Source: Hofstenia miamia (taxonomy: Eukaryota; Xenacoelomorpha; Acoela). Taken from it: a DNA stretch of 64,000 nt. Within the stretch, counting starts at the first letter, position 1. Each line of letters begins with the position of its first letter. Made by a program: the position numbers and the translations under genes. Below the pieces are notes generated by a model. That model did not search any database, had not been told where the DNA came from, and saw only the letters and a program-made list of their open reading frames with translations. This document shows positions 1 to 11,286 of this stretch, piece by piece. The stretch spans positions 944,282 to 1,008,281 of the forward strand of contig SCFE01000081.1 of assembly GCA_004352715.1 (NCBI GenBank). Direction: 5' to 3'.

Positions 1-382
1 GTATTCTCATTTTTTATTTCTGTAATCGTACAAAAGACAGGAAATTATCAGCTTGGTGTAGTTCGTGTTAAGAGCATCAAGTAATCATTTGCAATTGATG
101 TGCTTAAAGTTCCCAAAATCATTTCAAACTAGTTTTTGATAACTTGTTTGTTGCCATGCAAAAAATACATTCGGGATAGAANATTAGCATGCGGAAAGAG
201 TAAGTATTCTCATTTTTTATTTCTGTAATCGTACAAAAGACAGCTTGGTGTAGTTCGTGTATTTGTTAAGAGCATCAAGTAATCATTTGCAATTGATGTG
301 CTTAAAGTTTCCAAAATAATTTCAAACTAGTTTTTGATAACTTGTTTGTTGCCATGCAAAAAATACATTCGTGATAGAATCT
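1..382. repeat. Direct duplication (about 180 bp, two copies) around a single N at 182
   Basis: Positions 1-181 are repeated almost exactly at about 204-382, with a 10-nt indel and a few substitutions. The single N at 182 sits at the junction. The segment is noncoding as far as I can see and lies on the 3' side of PRIM2. The N at the boundary makes an unmerged allele or gap-closure artefact more likely than a true tandem duplication. The stretch 400-678 shows no recognisable exon or repeat. Confidence 0.75.
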
Positions 383-678
383 ACCCACCCGACTGCTTTC
401 AGTTGTACTTTTCTTGGTACATCTACGGGTTAATAGAATACCGAGCTGATTAAGGTAAGACAGTTCTGATTTTGCGAAACTCTTTTTGTTTAATAATTTA
501 GGGATAGATGTTTTGAAAATGAAGTAATTTCAAATTCAATAAATTCAAATTTACAAATACAGCAGAAACCCGAGTAAATGACTACACACGAAGAATGAAT
601 GTGGCATAGTAACGTAAAAATAAACTGAGAACAAAAGAACTTAGGGATTTCTACACAAAATTTACAATAAAAAAGTAC

Positions 679-3600
679 CTTATCAAATAGGAGTATTTCT
701 TATTGAATTGGTCAAGATCAGTACGCGGACTGAATGCAGTCGAAAAAAAATTAAGAGCATCATCATGTTCAAGACCTATTGCCTAAAGCACATAAAAACT
801 AACAATTCAAACTTTTATAACACAAAGACGAATCACAAATAACAATTGAAACGATATGATAATCCAATATAGAAACTAAGAAATAATGAAATAGATAATC
901 AAACAACTTACTTTAAGATACAGCCCGAGTGTAAGGCGAGCGTAATGTTTTAGATGATGAAACTCCATTAGAGAATTGTAAGTAGAGCGCATACACGGCG
1001 GAAAGCAACTTTCAACTAATTTCGGAAGTTGATCGAGGGTTATTTTACTCTTGCTATTATTGAAATTACGACCAATGTAGTCTTGACTAAGATTAAGCAG
1101 TCTCTGAGAGAGACGTTCGTCTTCCATGAGCGGTAGATTGCGAACAGTACGTGCTAACTCATGAGAAAGACTTGCACGAAAATGCGAACATACAACAGAT
1201 TGAAGTTCACCATGAAAAACATACACATAACCTTTCTAAAATTATATATGATGAGAATTGATTACTGACTGCGAAATGAGGAATATATTTCATTAATTGG
1301 ATAAGACATTGATGCAATAAGTTAATTGCATAAAAACTTAGAAACGCAAAGCAGAGAATATAGATCAGAAACGCTTCATTCTATTTAGACGCTAGAAACC
1401 GTAGTTTTTGTAAAAATGTGCTTAGCATTGAATTTTGACAATTATTTATGTAAAAGGCTATTGTACTAATCCACGAAGTCTAAATCAATGTTAATGTACT
1501 ACTGGTCATTCTAAGGGCGGCGATACAATATCAAACCTCTGATCAAGCAAGCAATGAATTTGAATTGGTCCGCAATCATGTTGCGGCGATACATTATCAA
1601 ACATTCGTCAAAACAACTCATCGGAAAACGGCAAACATCTACGGGAATTTCTCGTTGATGGTTAATTAGTTTACACTAATTTGTAAAACATGTATGTATT
1701 TATATGATTATTTTCTGTTAATAAATGCATAATACTTGACGTCCATTAATTTCTTTTGTGTGTAAACAAGTGGATTCCACGCAAAACATGCAAAATAGCA
1801 TTTTAGCGATGGGTGCTAATTAAATTAATCATTATTCACATTACCAATGACGAGGAAACACAATTAAAGTAAATTAATTAATTAATCACTGCGTTGCGCG
1901 TAAATGAATTCTGCCATTTTTGTGAGGTTGGTTTAGCAATTTAACTAAGGCTACGGTGAGACCACGTGATTGGTAACAAGAAATGTTACAAAAACTCATC
2001 ATATCGCTAATTATCTCGGTGGTTAGACGTGCGATTTACCAAGATGTGACAGATCACGCTTGACCGTAGCCTAAGGCCACGGTTAGACTAGTGATTGGTT
2101 CAAAAGTGATCTATCACATTTGAAAGAATTGCACGTCTAAGATAATTAGCGATGTGACGATCACAAGCAAATCGAACGCGCACGATTTCATCGTGATCGT
2201 CACATCGCTAATTATCTGGGGTGGTTAGACGTGCAATTCTTTCAAATGTGATAGATCACTTTTGAACTAATCACATAGTCTAACCGTGGCCTAAAGTAAA
2301 TAAACAATATTGATAGAGAATACAGAAGAGAACAATTTAATGCTGGTTTTTCCTGTTTTAATGAATTTATTTTATCTGCAATGCGTTTATTGTTAAATAA
2401 TTTGCTTAAATGATGAATGTTTGACGGAAAATATCTTTAATTAATTTGATTTTATTTTGTCTGATATGAGGTTTGATGGCTTGTTTGACGAGGGTGATAC
2501 AGTGGCAAACATTCGTCAAACATTTTGTTTGATAAATAGTGGGCATACAAATTGGAGTGTATCTATCACCTCTTACCTCTTTAACTATGATGAGGCAATT
2601 CTTCTTCACTTTCAAATTCATAAAAACATGCATTTTTTCTAATCCATTATATACAACATACTAAGTTTCTTGTTCGAAACTACCAATTATAACGGAGTAT
2701 TTATAAAACATAGGTAAAATTTAAAGCATATATTATTTAATCAGTGATTATACCTGTATTTAAAGCCAAGTGAGAGTTATACCATTGATATAAATCGCTG
2801 TCACATTGTGAATATCAAAATGGGGAGAAAATAATTCAAGTATAACATTTTACACAAACAGATTTTGTTTAGACCATTTGTTTCACATCGGATTTTGGAA
2901 AACGAATTGAATTGTAAAGAATAAGTTACATTGGTAATTAAATTGTTTTAAAAAACTCCTACAATTTGCACCCCTACTATACAATAAATGGGCCCCTCTG
3001 TAATTGAAACAATATTTGAAAAATGCTCAATTCAACTAGTAGCTACTGAACATTTTAGTTTGAAATAATTCTTGAATAAGTAGATGGAATATTGATTAGA
3101 AAATAGATGCTTAAACAAACTGAAAAACAAAAATTTAAATTTAAGCAAGTGTAAAATCGCTTTTTCAGTCTACAAAACCACTCACAGTATAAAACATTGC
3201 CCATGACTTAACACTAGAAGTACCACAGGGGTCATGTTGACCCGTAGCACCAATTTACTACTGCTGAACAAGATTTCATACCCAATCAATGGCAGATTGA
3301 AAAAAGTTACTTCGCTAAAAGCTTTAGAACTGCTACAAAATATCCAGGAAGATATTTCTGATGCAGAAAGTGATATTGAATCAACCAGATCATATAGATG
3401 TTCATGATTATGCGGACAATAGTAATGATTCAGAAAGTGAATCTCCATCTGATATAGAATCGCTAGTTTCAGAATCGTCATATTCAGAAATTTGGATTTT
3501 GAAGATACCTAAACGAATTCAGAAATGGATGAAGATCTCGTTCATCAGCAAAATACAACAAGCTTTGCAACGTCAGCTGGAATTATTTGGGATCTTTTGG

Positions 3601-6600
3601 ACCCTAATCACAGCAATTCCGGTAGACTATCTTGCCACAATGTCATCAGAGAAGCTCTTCGGCCATCTGCTAAACCACATTGTATTATTATCAAAGAATC
3701 GGTTCGCAGTGCATTGATGAAAGTATGTTGCGTCATATACAAAGATGCACTGAAGAAGCTAGAAGAGTTTTACAAACAGACGACTGGCGTGTGTTGTTAC
3801 ATGAACTAGATGCATTTCTAGCTATTGTTTACGCACGTGGAGCTCACAAGGCAACAAAAATCAAGGTACATGAATTGTGGAACAGGTTATGGGGAATAAC
3901 AGTATAATTTCTGAAACTATGGCGCGCAACAGATTCATTGAAATAATGAAATTTCTGCGCTTTGACTATAAACAAACACGATCACATAGACTAACTACTG
4001 ATAAACTGGCTCTGATATCAACAGTTTGGCATACCTTTGTCGGAAATTGTCTTAGACATTATAGACCGGGTACCAACATAACTGTGGATGAGGAACTTTT
4101 TCCCACCAAATCGCAATGCAGATTCACGCAATACATGCCAAATAAGCAAAACAAATTTGGTATCAAATTCCGTATTTGGGGAAATATGACTCTAGACTGG
4201 AATAACATTAGGTGAACTTGCTGAACCTTACAGAAAGACAGGTTGAAACGTGACCATGGACAATTTTTTACTTCGGTAAACTTTGCTAAAACTTTGAGGC
4301 AACATTGTTGGAACAGTACATCGCATCTGAAAAGAGATTCCACAAGAAATCAAAAAATGAAGGAGGATCTCTATGCAACAAAAGTTTTCAAACACGATTG
4401 TTGCACCTTGATTGTTTATCAAGCCAAAACAACAAAAATGTTTTGTTACTTAGTACAAAGCATTCTACTGTTGATATAAGTGACAACCAAAAATCTAAGC
4501 CTGAAACCGTAACTTTTTATAACTCCACAAAATTTGGAGTTGATGCGTTCGGCCAAATGGCCAAAAAGTGTACTGTAAATGCAGCTTCTAGCAGGTGGCC
4601 TGTGCAATTATTTTACAACATATTAGATTTGGCTGCAATCAATGCCCACATTTTATATAATTTGGTTACCAGGTCAAAAATCTCATGTTGAAGGTATCTT
4701 TTGTGGTTATCAGAAGAGCTTCATTCGAGATTTGTTGAAGGAAAAAAGCTAACACCCACCAATCCACTTACACCAACAGTTGCAGTATGCACAAAAGCCA
4801 CAAAAAAAGCGCTGCCAAAACGAAAACTACACCAACAACACACATGGAGCCTGGAGCACTTGCTCTAAGCTTGTTTGTGGTAAATGCATTGGAAAACAAG
4901 AAAAACTTATTTATTGTAAGATTTGCTGCTAATAAATATTGCCCATGATGCTCATGTCACACTTTTTGTAGCAATGTATAACTTTAAAATATGCCCAAAT
5001 TTTTGAAATTTGACTCACTCAGTAATTGAACCTAAGTCTGATTTATTTCAAAAAATAGATGGCCCATGTCCACTGTGTCTATAGTTAAGTTAATTGAAGT
5101 TTAAAAAATTTAAAAAGCGTCAATAAAAGGAAGGGTCAATTTGACCCCACTTGGTACTTCTAGTGTTAAATAAAGTATACTAAAAACATACGTGTAAGTA
5201 AGCTTTTCGCTGTCTAACTAAATCCAGGGCTGAGGTAAATGGCAGTTTATAAAACTTATTATTTAGAGTATGAGCAGATCGTACGGAAAAGCTCAAATAG
5301 TCTCTAAGTTTATTGTATTCTTCGTCTGAAACGGCATTGAGAATAAGATCATTCTTTGCTAAGAACGACACAACGTCATGATTTGAAGCTTGTAATTGTA
5401 AGTACCGATATCGAAACAGTTCTACCTAAAAAATAAAGCTAAAAGCTGATTTATAGAGCAAGTCATGTCAAAAAAGTAGGTCATACCCTCCATGAAATAT
5501 GCAGTAAATAATAACGTAGGACCGACACAAACAATAAAATATAGGCACATTTCAAATTGCTAACATTACATTTAAAGGACCTTAGAATATTTTTTGATGA
5601 AATTTTGGAATAATTTTCATTACATTTTTTGCAACTTGCAAGCTATTGAAAAATTGGTGCGTTCACTTCATGTTGACTACTGCCATGACCTACTATAAAG
5701 AAGGCCTGGCGATTTGCAGCAATGTTGTAAAATGTGGTGGCCATTCTCTGATTGGTTAAAGCAAATTATGATATATACTGCGTATTCGTTAAAAATGAAT
5801 TAAATTTACCGCAATATATATATTTTAAATGAAGAAATAATTTCTGCGTAATTACAGTACATACATTACTTCTGAAACTGTTATAATTGTAGGATTGTTA
5901 TATTACTTAACTCATGACCAAAAAATGTTGTGCTCCATTGTGCAAATCTGGATATCAGATCAAGCATACAAGTAACAAAACTAAATATGTGTCTCAGTTC
6001 AAATTTCCAAGAAATTCACTTTTACAAACCCAGTGGATTAAAGCAATTCGACGAGAAAATTTTACTATTACTAAAAATACAACTCTTTGTGAAAAACATT
6101 TTTCCGAGGATTCTTTCCATATCAGCAGCAGTGGCCGCAAAATGCTAAATCCTGGAAGTGTACCAACGAAATTCGATTTTCCATATAATGTTAAGGTAAC
6201 TTTCCTTTAAAATTGTATTATTTAAAATTATATTACATGCCTGTATTAAATAATGATCAATGAAGTAGTCTTAATTTAAAGTCGGATGTATAATAAATAC
6301 AAGGCGAAGTAAGAATATTGCAAAAGTGATGGAAATATAAAAATACTATATATATATAAATATAAAAATTCCTATACAATTTAAAGTTAATGGGTTAATC
6401 ACGATATATCTTAACGCAAGCAAATTCATAGTAATTTATTGCTATTAAAATTAAATTATATTTTTATTAGGCATCTATGTCTAACTCCCGACCTCCACCA
6501 CGTGATCGTACTACAATTGCTGATGAGCTTTCTGCATTCGTTTCTTCAGATCGTCTCAAATCATTGAATGATATAACTTCAAATATCTGCGATGGTAGAA

Positions 6601-9600
6601 ATTGGCGGCTGGATAGGTTAACATTTATAAAACTCTGATCCCTTTTTTTAACAAAGGCAAATTCTAAATTTTAAGATATATAAAATATAAATTCACTTTG
6701 ATCAGAGTATTAGGTTGCGTGAATGTGTTCGCATATACAATTTATTGGAACCTGTGTCTGTTGTTAAGGAATCCATTTTGGTTTTTAATAATATGCAAGT
6801 AAAGCTTTACATCAATGGCTCTTCGGTACGACTTCCTGACTGGCTTCGCTGTGCTCACAATTGCAAATTGACAAGAAAATCTCAATTGCATGAACTGATG
6901 AATGTTGAAAATGATCATTCACATTCAGTTCTTGAAGACTTAAATCTTCGTCAATTTTCTGAAAAAAAACAGTTTTTCTATTCTCAGATTGGCACTATTA
7001 ATGCGTTTTACCTCCCCAGCAGCAAAATCAATTTACCTCAAAATGGCAAAGCTACGTGGAAATCTTTGCAAAAACTGAATAATGTTGAAAAGGAGCATAA
7101 AAGTCTTTTGAAAAAAGGGCCTTCTTTGACTCAAGCAGTTCTGAATCCCTCGAACAAAAAACAAAATGTTAATTTAGCACTTGGAATTTCCCAGATGATC
7201 CCGAGTGTTTAACAACTGCAACTTTTATTGAAATTATTTTTATTTGGTGGTCCATTCTTAACGCAAAATCTCAATGCCACCTACTTCGCCTCGGCCGTGG
7301 AATTTCAAGAGGAGATAAAAAAATTGAGTTTCTCTTGAACTTCGTAACTTGGGTAGATGAATGGTGGCAATCCAGGTTACCAGGATTAACAACGCAAACA
7401 TTTGAAGCTGTTATTGTATCTACCAGTTCGATTGCCAGCTTAGCAACAAATCTAATTGAAGATGATCAATATGAATTTTTCTTAACATTTAGAATAAATC
7501 AAGATTCGCTGAAAAAACGGTTCATTCGCTATCGCCAAATGTCAGGTGGTAGGTTCCTTGTTGACTTGTACGAGGTGGAGCGCTCAGAACGAGTGATAAA
7601 GTTAAAAAGTTTTCTATCTAATCATGAAGTTGATGAAATGAATTATATTTTTGAAGCAAAATCTATTATTCAAAATATTTCATGGAATTCAGATCTAGTT
7701 GACTTAAATGACTTCGAACTGGAAATTGTGTTCTTCATAGCTGGATACATTGCTCACAAATTTCAACCTATCAAGTTATGTGCTTCTTGTATGGAAAATA
7801 TCTTTGCAAATTCATGTTACAAATGCGAATATTCCAGTTATCTTAACGATATTAGCCGTGGAGGTCTTCAAGTACCTTCTGAAAAATTATTTTCATTAGT
7901 TAAAAGAATGTTTCAAATATTTTTGTCGAATCAGGTCTTAACACTACATCACTGTAAGGCAGACGTTAGAAGTCATACTATTTTTGTGATTAATAAATTT
8001 ATTTTGAAAAGTGATTTTCGAATATTTTGTTTAGAACATTGGTCAGTATTGAGAAAAAACGCTGCGAGATGCTGCACGAATGTGTACTTTAACAACTTAC
8101 AAAAGAGTGTTAGATCAACTAAGAAAGACAATAAAATTCAAGGATTTAAATCGGCTACTGTTGGTCGTGCCTAAGTTTTATTAAATTTATTTTGTATTTC
8201 TGAATAAAATTGTGAATTAAAGCGTTTTTTCTTGTTTATTAAATTAATTTATGTTAGTAATAGTNNNNAAACACTGAGCCTTGAGGGGCACCACTAGTAA
8301 CGGAGACAGGAGAAGAGATAGACGAGTTGATTTTGACACACTGGTGGCGATTGGTCAGGTAAGACTGGAACAGTTCGATGAAATCCACATCAAAACCAAA
8401 TAAACGTAACTTGTCAAGCAAAATGGAATGAGAGAGGCGATCAAACGATTTTGAGATGTCAAGAAAGAGTGAAAGTAGCAGTTTTCGATCAGTGAGCAGG
8501 TTAGTAATCGTAGAGCGACCANTTGCAAATTCATGTTACAAATGCGAATATTCCAGTTATCTTAACGATATTAGCCGTGGAGGTCTTCAAGTACCTTCTG
8601 AAAAATTATTTTCATTAGTTAAAAGAATGTTTCAAATATTTTTGTCGAATCAGGTCTTAACACTACATCACTGTAAGGCAGACGTTAGAAGTCATACTAT
8701 TTTTGTGATTAATAAATTTATTTTGAAAAGTGATTTTCGAATATTTTGTTTAGAACATTGGTCAGTATTGAGAAAAAACGCTGCGAGATGCTGCACGAAT
8801 GTGTACTTTAACAACTTACAAAAGAGTGTTAGATCAACTAAGAAAGACAATAAAATTCAAGGATTTAAATCGGCTACTGTTGGTCGTGCCTAAGTTTTAT
8901 TAAATTTATTTTGTATTTCTGAATAAAATTGTGAATTAAAGCGTTTTTTCTTGTTTATTAAATTAATTTATGTTAGTAATAGTCAATCCCCTCTTTTTAG
9001 TAGGTTGCTGCAAATCGCCAGGCCGTCTTTATTGTAGGTCATGCTACTGCGCAGCCGCTTTAATTTGGTAAATGTTTGAAATGAATAAATATCAAACACA
9101 TCATTACATACTGTACTCTAATTGCGGAATTTCTTGGACAATTTGTTGTGAACCAATTTACATGCATGTCTATGAACTGTAAGAACTACAGTCTTACTCT
9201 ACTACACTCTCATCAACTTTAATTGCAACATTTTCAGAAGGCTGTCAACGTAGCCTTTCAAAGAAAAGACAAATTGGCGAAATCTGATATATGGATAGAC
9301 TAAACCATTTTCTCCAACAAGAAAACGAAAATATGAGGTGTTGTATATAGTTTAAAATGGTCTACTCCACATGCTTACATAAATGTGCTGGAGTGCGATT
9401 GACATCAAGTAAATCAGAGATACCAAAGCAGCTAGAGAAAATTGTTAAAAATCTTTATCGTTAGTACATTATAAGTTCAAATACACCCAGAATTGCAATA
9501 ATAAATATAAGCAGACTAATTAAAACAAATGTAACTGACTTTTATAATTGTAGAGGTTGCCCTTTTCAATAGTCGAGAGGCGCCAGAGTGGCTGAAAAGA

Positions 9601-10894
9601 TTTTACTGTAAAACTTAACTGTACAAAATGAAATTTAAAGAAAAACATTTTAAAATAACTTTGTAAAAATGTGACTTGAAACTTACGGGCATTTTGTGAA
9701 GGAAGCACTATTACAAAATAACTGTTTTAGCGAATTTCATCATAGAAATCCTGTTATGCTCATTTCAGTTAATTTAGTGGGTGATGATAATCTTAAATAA
9801 ATTAATTTCCAAAATTCAATTCGATTTAAACCTCAGAATGAAATATTCCATAAAAAATTTGAGTGAAAGCTTTAAATAATTCAAGCTTGATTATATATGG
9901 GAAAATTTCTTCAATAAGTGTTTCCGAAGTGTTAAGCTATAAGGCAGTTTTGATAATATCGGTTTAGATTATCATGAATGTAATCATAGTGTCTCCTATG
10001 AATAATGGTTAGGGTCATATATTGGCTTATTCTCCTTTAATTCGTTTACAAGTATATATTTCGTCTGTAATTGCAGTAAATTTGTGTTTACGTTTAAAAT
10101 TTCACTTCATTTTAAACAATAATACATAGGATCGCAATTAAAATCACTCGTTTATGCTTTAGTATTTGTATTAATAATGTAGCAAACATCACTAATTCTT
10201 TGTCAGAAACCCCTAGTTTTAGAATGTCATATAATGTGCTGAAGTGAAAAAGAGCTCGGGACAAAACATGTTCAACTTTGCTTAATTCTCTGTCGACGAG
10301 TTCTGAATTATTCCAAATTTAAGATATGTACAAAACTACATTTTGGGATTTTGGACATTAAATTTTGACCTCAAGGTCCTAATAATTTAATCTAAATTTG
10401 GTTTTCTTTTGAATTCGCAGAATTACAGAAAATCAATTAAACCATAAACCTCGTAAGTAAGAAGCCACTTTCTTAGATCTTCAGTTCTACAATAGCTAAG
10501 TCTTAGCATAAAATGAGAAATGACATCATTTCTGATTTTGCTGACAATCGATGCTTGCGATTCTGTTGATTGATATATTATGAAAGTCTTCTCAAAACTT
10601 CTTAATTGTGTAATAAGGTAATCTTTCCATTCATCAGAATGTTTTGAAAACTAAACAGTTGGTTATTCCATAATATAAAAATTAGCATTTCTGAACATAA
10701 TTTCATATAATGAGGGAACATACTTTGAGATTCGCAGCTTCAAAAGTTCTCAAGAGCTTAAGCCGTTCAACAAGCAGTTTATCAACTTCTTCAATATTGG
10801 CAGTGCCAGTAGGTGGTTGTGAATAATATGATAACGATTGACATTCATCTTTAGATAATTGAGCTGAGGTCTTCGGCCGAGTGCGAATTAGCAT
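679..10894 (-). CDS. PRIM2: DNA primase large subunit, 5' five exons (partial gene)
   Basis: The large subunit of the DNA polymerase alpha-primase complex helps start RNA primers in nuclear replication. Exons on the minus strand are 10894-10724, 10650-10450, 5425-5192, 1235-912 and 782-679. The first four are whole numbers of codons (57, 67, 78 and 108), so introns 1-4 are all phase 0 and the frame stays open. Recognisable family stretches are ISHFMLRLSYC-like in exon 2, RYRYLQLQ and KLPFTSALDLVRQRKAYL in exon 3, FPPCMR and HHLKHYARLTLGLYLK in exon 4, and KKYSYLIR in exon 5. The Cys of FPPCMR corresponds to the first 4Fe-4S ligand of the family. The remaining ligands and the C-terminal domain lie beyond the left edge. 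The start is the ATG at 10894, whose protein leads directly into the family N-terminus (YYSQPPTG). Introns 2 and 3 are 5.0 and 4.0 kb because transposons sit in them; introns 1 and 4 are 73 and 129 bp. Exon 2's donor (GTTTAT) is weak but keeps the frame. I see no exon 6 in 1-678. Confidence 0.93.
1949..2071. mobile_element. Foldback MITE A, PIF/Harbinger-like, in PRIM2 intron 3
   Basis: This 123-bp element begins GGCTACGGT and ends ACCGTAGCC. Its arms are inverted copies sharing an AATTAGCGAT core. TAA lies directly on both sides (1946-1948 and 2072-2074), which fits the 3-bp duplication of PIF/Harbinger elements. It has no coding capacity. The family assignment rests only on end structure and duplication length. 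Confidence 0.7.
2075..2291. mobile_element. Foldback MITE B, adjoining MITE A
   Basis: This 217-bp near-palindrome begins GGCCACGGTTAGAC and ends GTCTAACCGTGGCC. The arms match for roughly 90 bp and share the internal motif GATAATTAGCGATGTGACGA. TAA flanks it at 2072-2074 and 2292-2294, and the left TAA is shared with MITE A. A and B are related in ends and core but differ in length and sequence, so they are separate insertions or an aberrant tandem rather than one duplication. Confidence 0.78.
2295..3207. other. PRIM2 intron 3, unannotated stretch
   Basis: AT-rich intronic DNA between the MITE pair and the piggyBac element. The short open frames here have no recognisable similarity and are treated as chance. 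Confidence 0.6.
3212..5165 (+). mobile_element. piggyBac element with TTAA target duplications, in PRIM2 intron 3
   Basis: Both ends read CACTAGAAGTACC inward. TTAA sits immediately outside at 3208-3211 and 5166-5169, the hallmark of piggyBac insertion. Just inside each end is a short palindrome of the form GGGTCA...TGACCC. The 1.95-kb body carries a decayed transposase on the plus strand. The element is opposite to the host gene and clears the 5192 splice border by only about 25 bp. Confidence 0.92.
3361..4691 (+). pseudogene. piggyBac transposase, frameshifted relic
   Basis: Family landmarks appear in order but in different frames. An N-terminal acidic region (ESESPSDIESLVSESS) is followed by DDD-domain segments: TVDEELFPTKSQ...YMPNKQNKFGIKF (about 4080-4180, first catalytic Asp in VDEE), an FFTSVNFAKTL segment with the second Asp (about 4253-4290, in a shifted frame), and NSTKFGVDAFGQM (about 4524-4563). 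In the last, the third Asp of GVD is present, but the Asp usually found three residues later is Gly. RRWP-like SSRWPVQLFYNILD follows. A zinc-finger-like Cys-rich tail may be present near 4830-4930. Frameshifts and stops make it inactive. Confidence 0.88.
5914..6195 (+). CDS. THAP-domain exon of P-like transposase
   Basis: This is the DNA-binding zinc finger of a P-type transposase. From the ATG at 5914 the C2CH pattern is visible: CCAPLC near the start, QWIKAIRR containing the conserved Trp, LCEKHF supplying the last Cys and His, and a GSVPTKF box matching the THAP C-terminal AVPTIF position. The exon appears to end at 6195 before GTAACT. A following exon is likely at 6471-6620 (acceptor TTATTAG, then ASMSNSRPPPRD...). 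In this element class the domain binds sites near the element ends. Confidence 0.82.
6715..8174 (+). pseudogene. P-like transposase C-terminal half, catalytic core missing
   Basis: The segment 6715-7212 contains NVNLALGISQMIPS, a P-family signature region. A stop and frame change occur near 7212, after which IWWSILNAKS continues the family. Then 7335-8174 gives LTTQTFEAV, SSIASL, a SQD-like NQDSLKKRF...SGGRF segment and FFIAGYIAHK, typical of the P-type insertion domain and C-terminus. I cannot find the RNase H-like catalytic segments between the THAP exon and 6715. The element is therefore probably an internally deleted, non-autonomous copy. A polyadenylation signal AATAAA lies near 8202. 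Confidence 0.78.
8269..8521 (-). repeat. Misplaced LINE fragment between N joints
   Basis: This 253-bp block lies between NNNN (8265-8268) and N (8522). It is nearly identical to 12275-12527, part of the minus-strand LINE reverse transcriptase. It has no relation to the surrounding P-like element. Most likely it is an assembly insertion. Confidence 0.85.
8523..8983 (+). repeat. Duplicate of 7804-8264 after an N joint
   Basis: These 461 bp repeat 7804-8264 base for base at a constant offset of 719, including the transposase C-terminus and its AATAAA. The copy resumes right after the N at 8522 and runs into the true right end of the element. I read it as the same locus assembled twice. Confidence 0.88.
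9051..10449. other. PRIM2 intron 2, unannotated stretch
   Basis: AT-rich intronic sequence. I see no coding similarity, tRNA, or paired terminal repeats. Confidence 0.55.
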
Positions 10895-11286
10895 TAAAAT
10901 ATATAACTAAAACATACAAAATCGGGATATCTCGAAAATGTAAACGTTATTTTCAAATATTGACAACAAATGCAAATATGATTATTCAGCTATATTTAAA
11001 AAATAATAATTTGCAATTGAATGTACATAAAATATAATTGGGAAGATTACCAAAACTATATATATAAAATCTTGAATGAATATGAAAAATCTTTTTGGAA
11101 ATTTTTTACATAAGGGAAGGAGACTGTCTTGTGCTTTCAGAATACGCATTGGTATTCAGCTGCATACATTAAGACATATTCAAAGAAATATGACGACTTA
11201 GATGCAGTTCCAATCTAATTGCGTTTGGTGTAATGATTTTGCATGCAATTCTTTAATTCTTTGTAAATAAAAATTAGTAATAAAAA

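Larger units (their letters stand above)
5684..9043 (+). mobile_element. P-element-like THAP transposon in PRIM2 intron 2 (assembly-inflated)
   Basis: Terminal inverted repeats of about 40 bp start CATGACCTAC (5684-5722 and, inverted, 9005-9043) and share CCTGGCGATTTGCAGCAA. A 7-bp direct repeat CTACTGC flanks them at 5677-5683 and 9044-9050. P elements usually duplicate 8 bp, so this fits apart from one base. Positions 8265-8983 are foreign or duplicated sequence bounded by Ns, so the real element is about 2.6 kb. It encodes a THAP protein and the C-terminal half of a P-type transposase. Confidence 0.87.

Noticed and set aside
361-480. Minus-strand open stretch considered as PRIM2 exon 6
   Set aside because: Translation (FAKSELSYLNQLG...) does not match the family after KKYSYLIR, and no good acceptor in the right phase was found.
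9575-9650. GGCGCCAGAGTGGCTGAAAAGA looked like the 5' half of a tRNA-Ser or tRNA-Leu
   Set aside because: No anticodon stem, T-loop consensus or closing acceptor stem could be found downstream.
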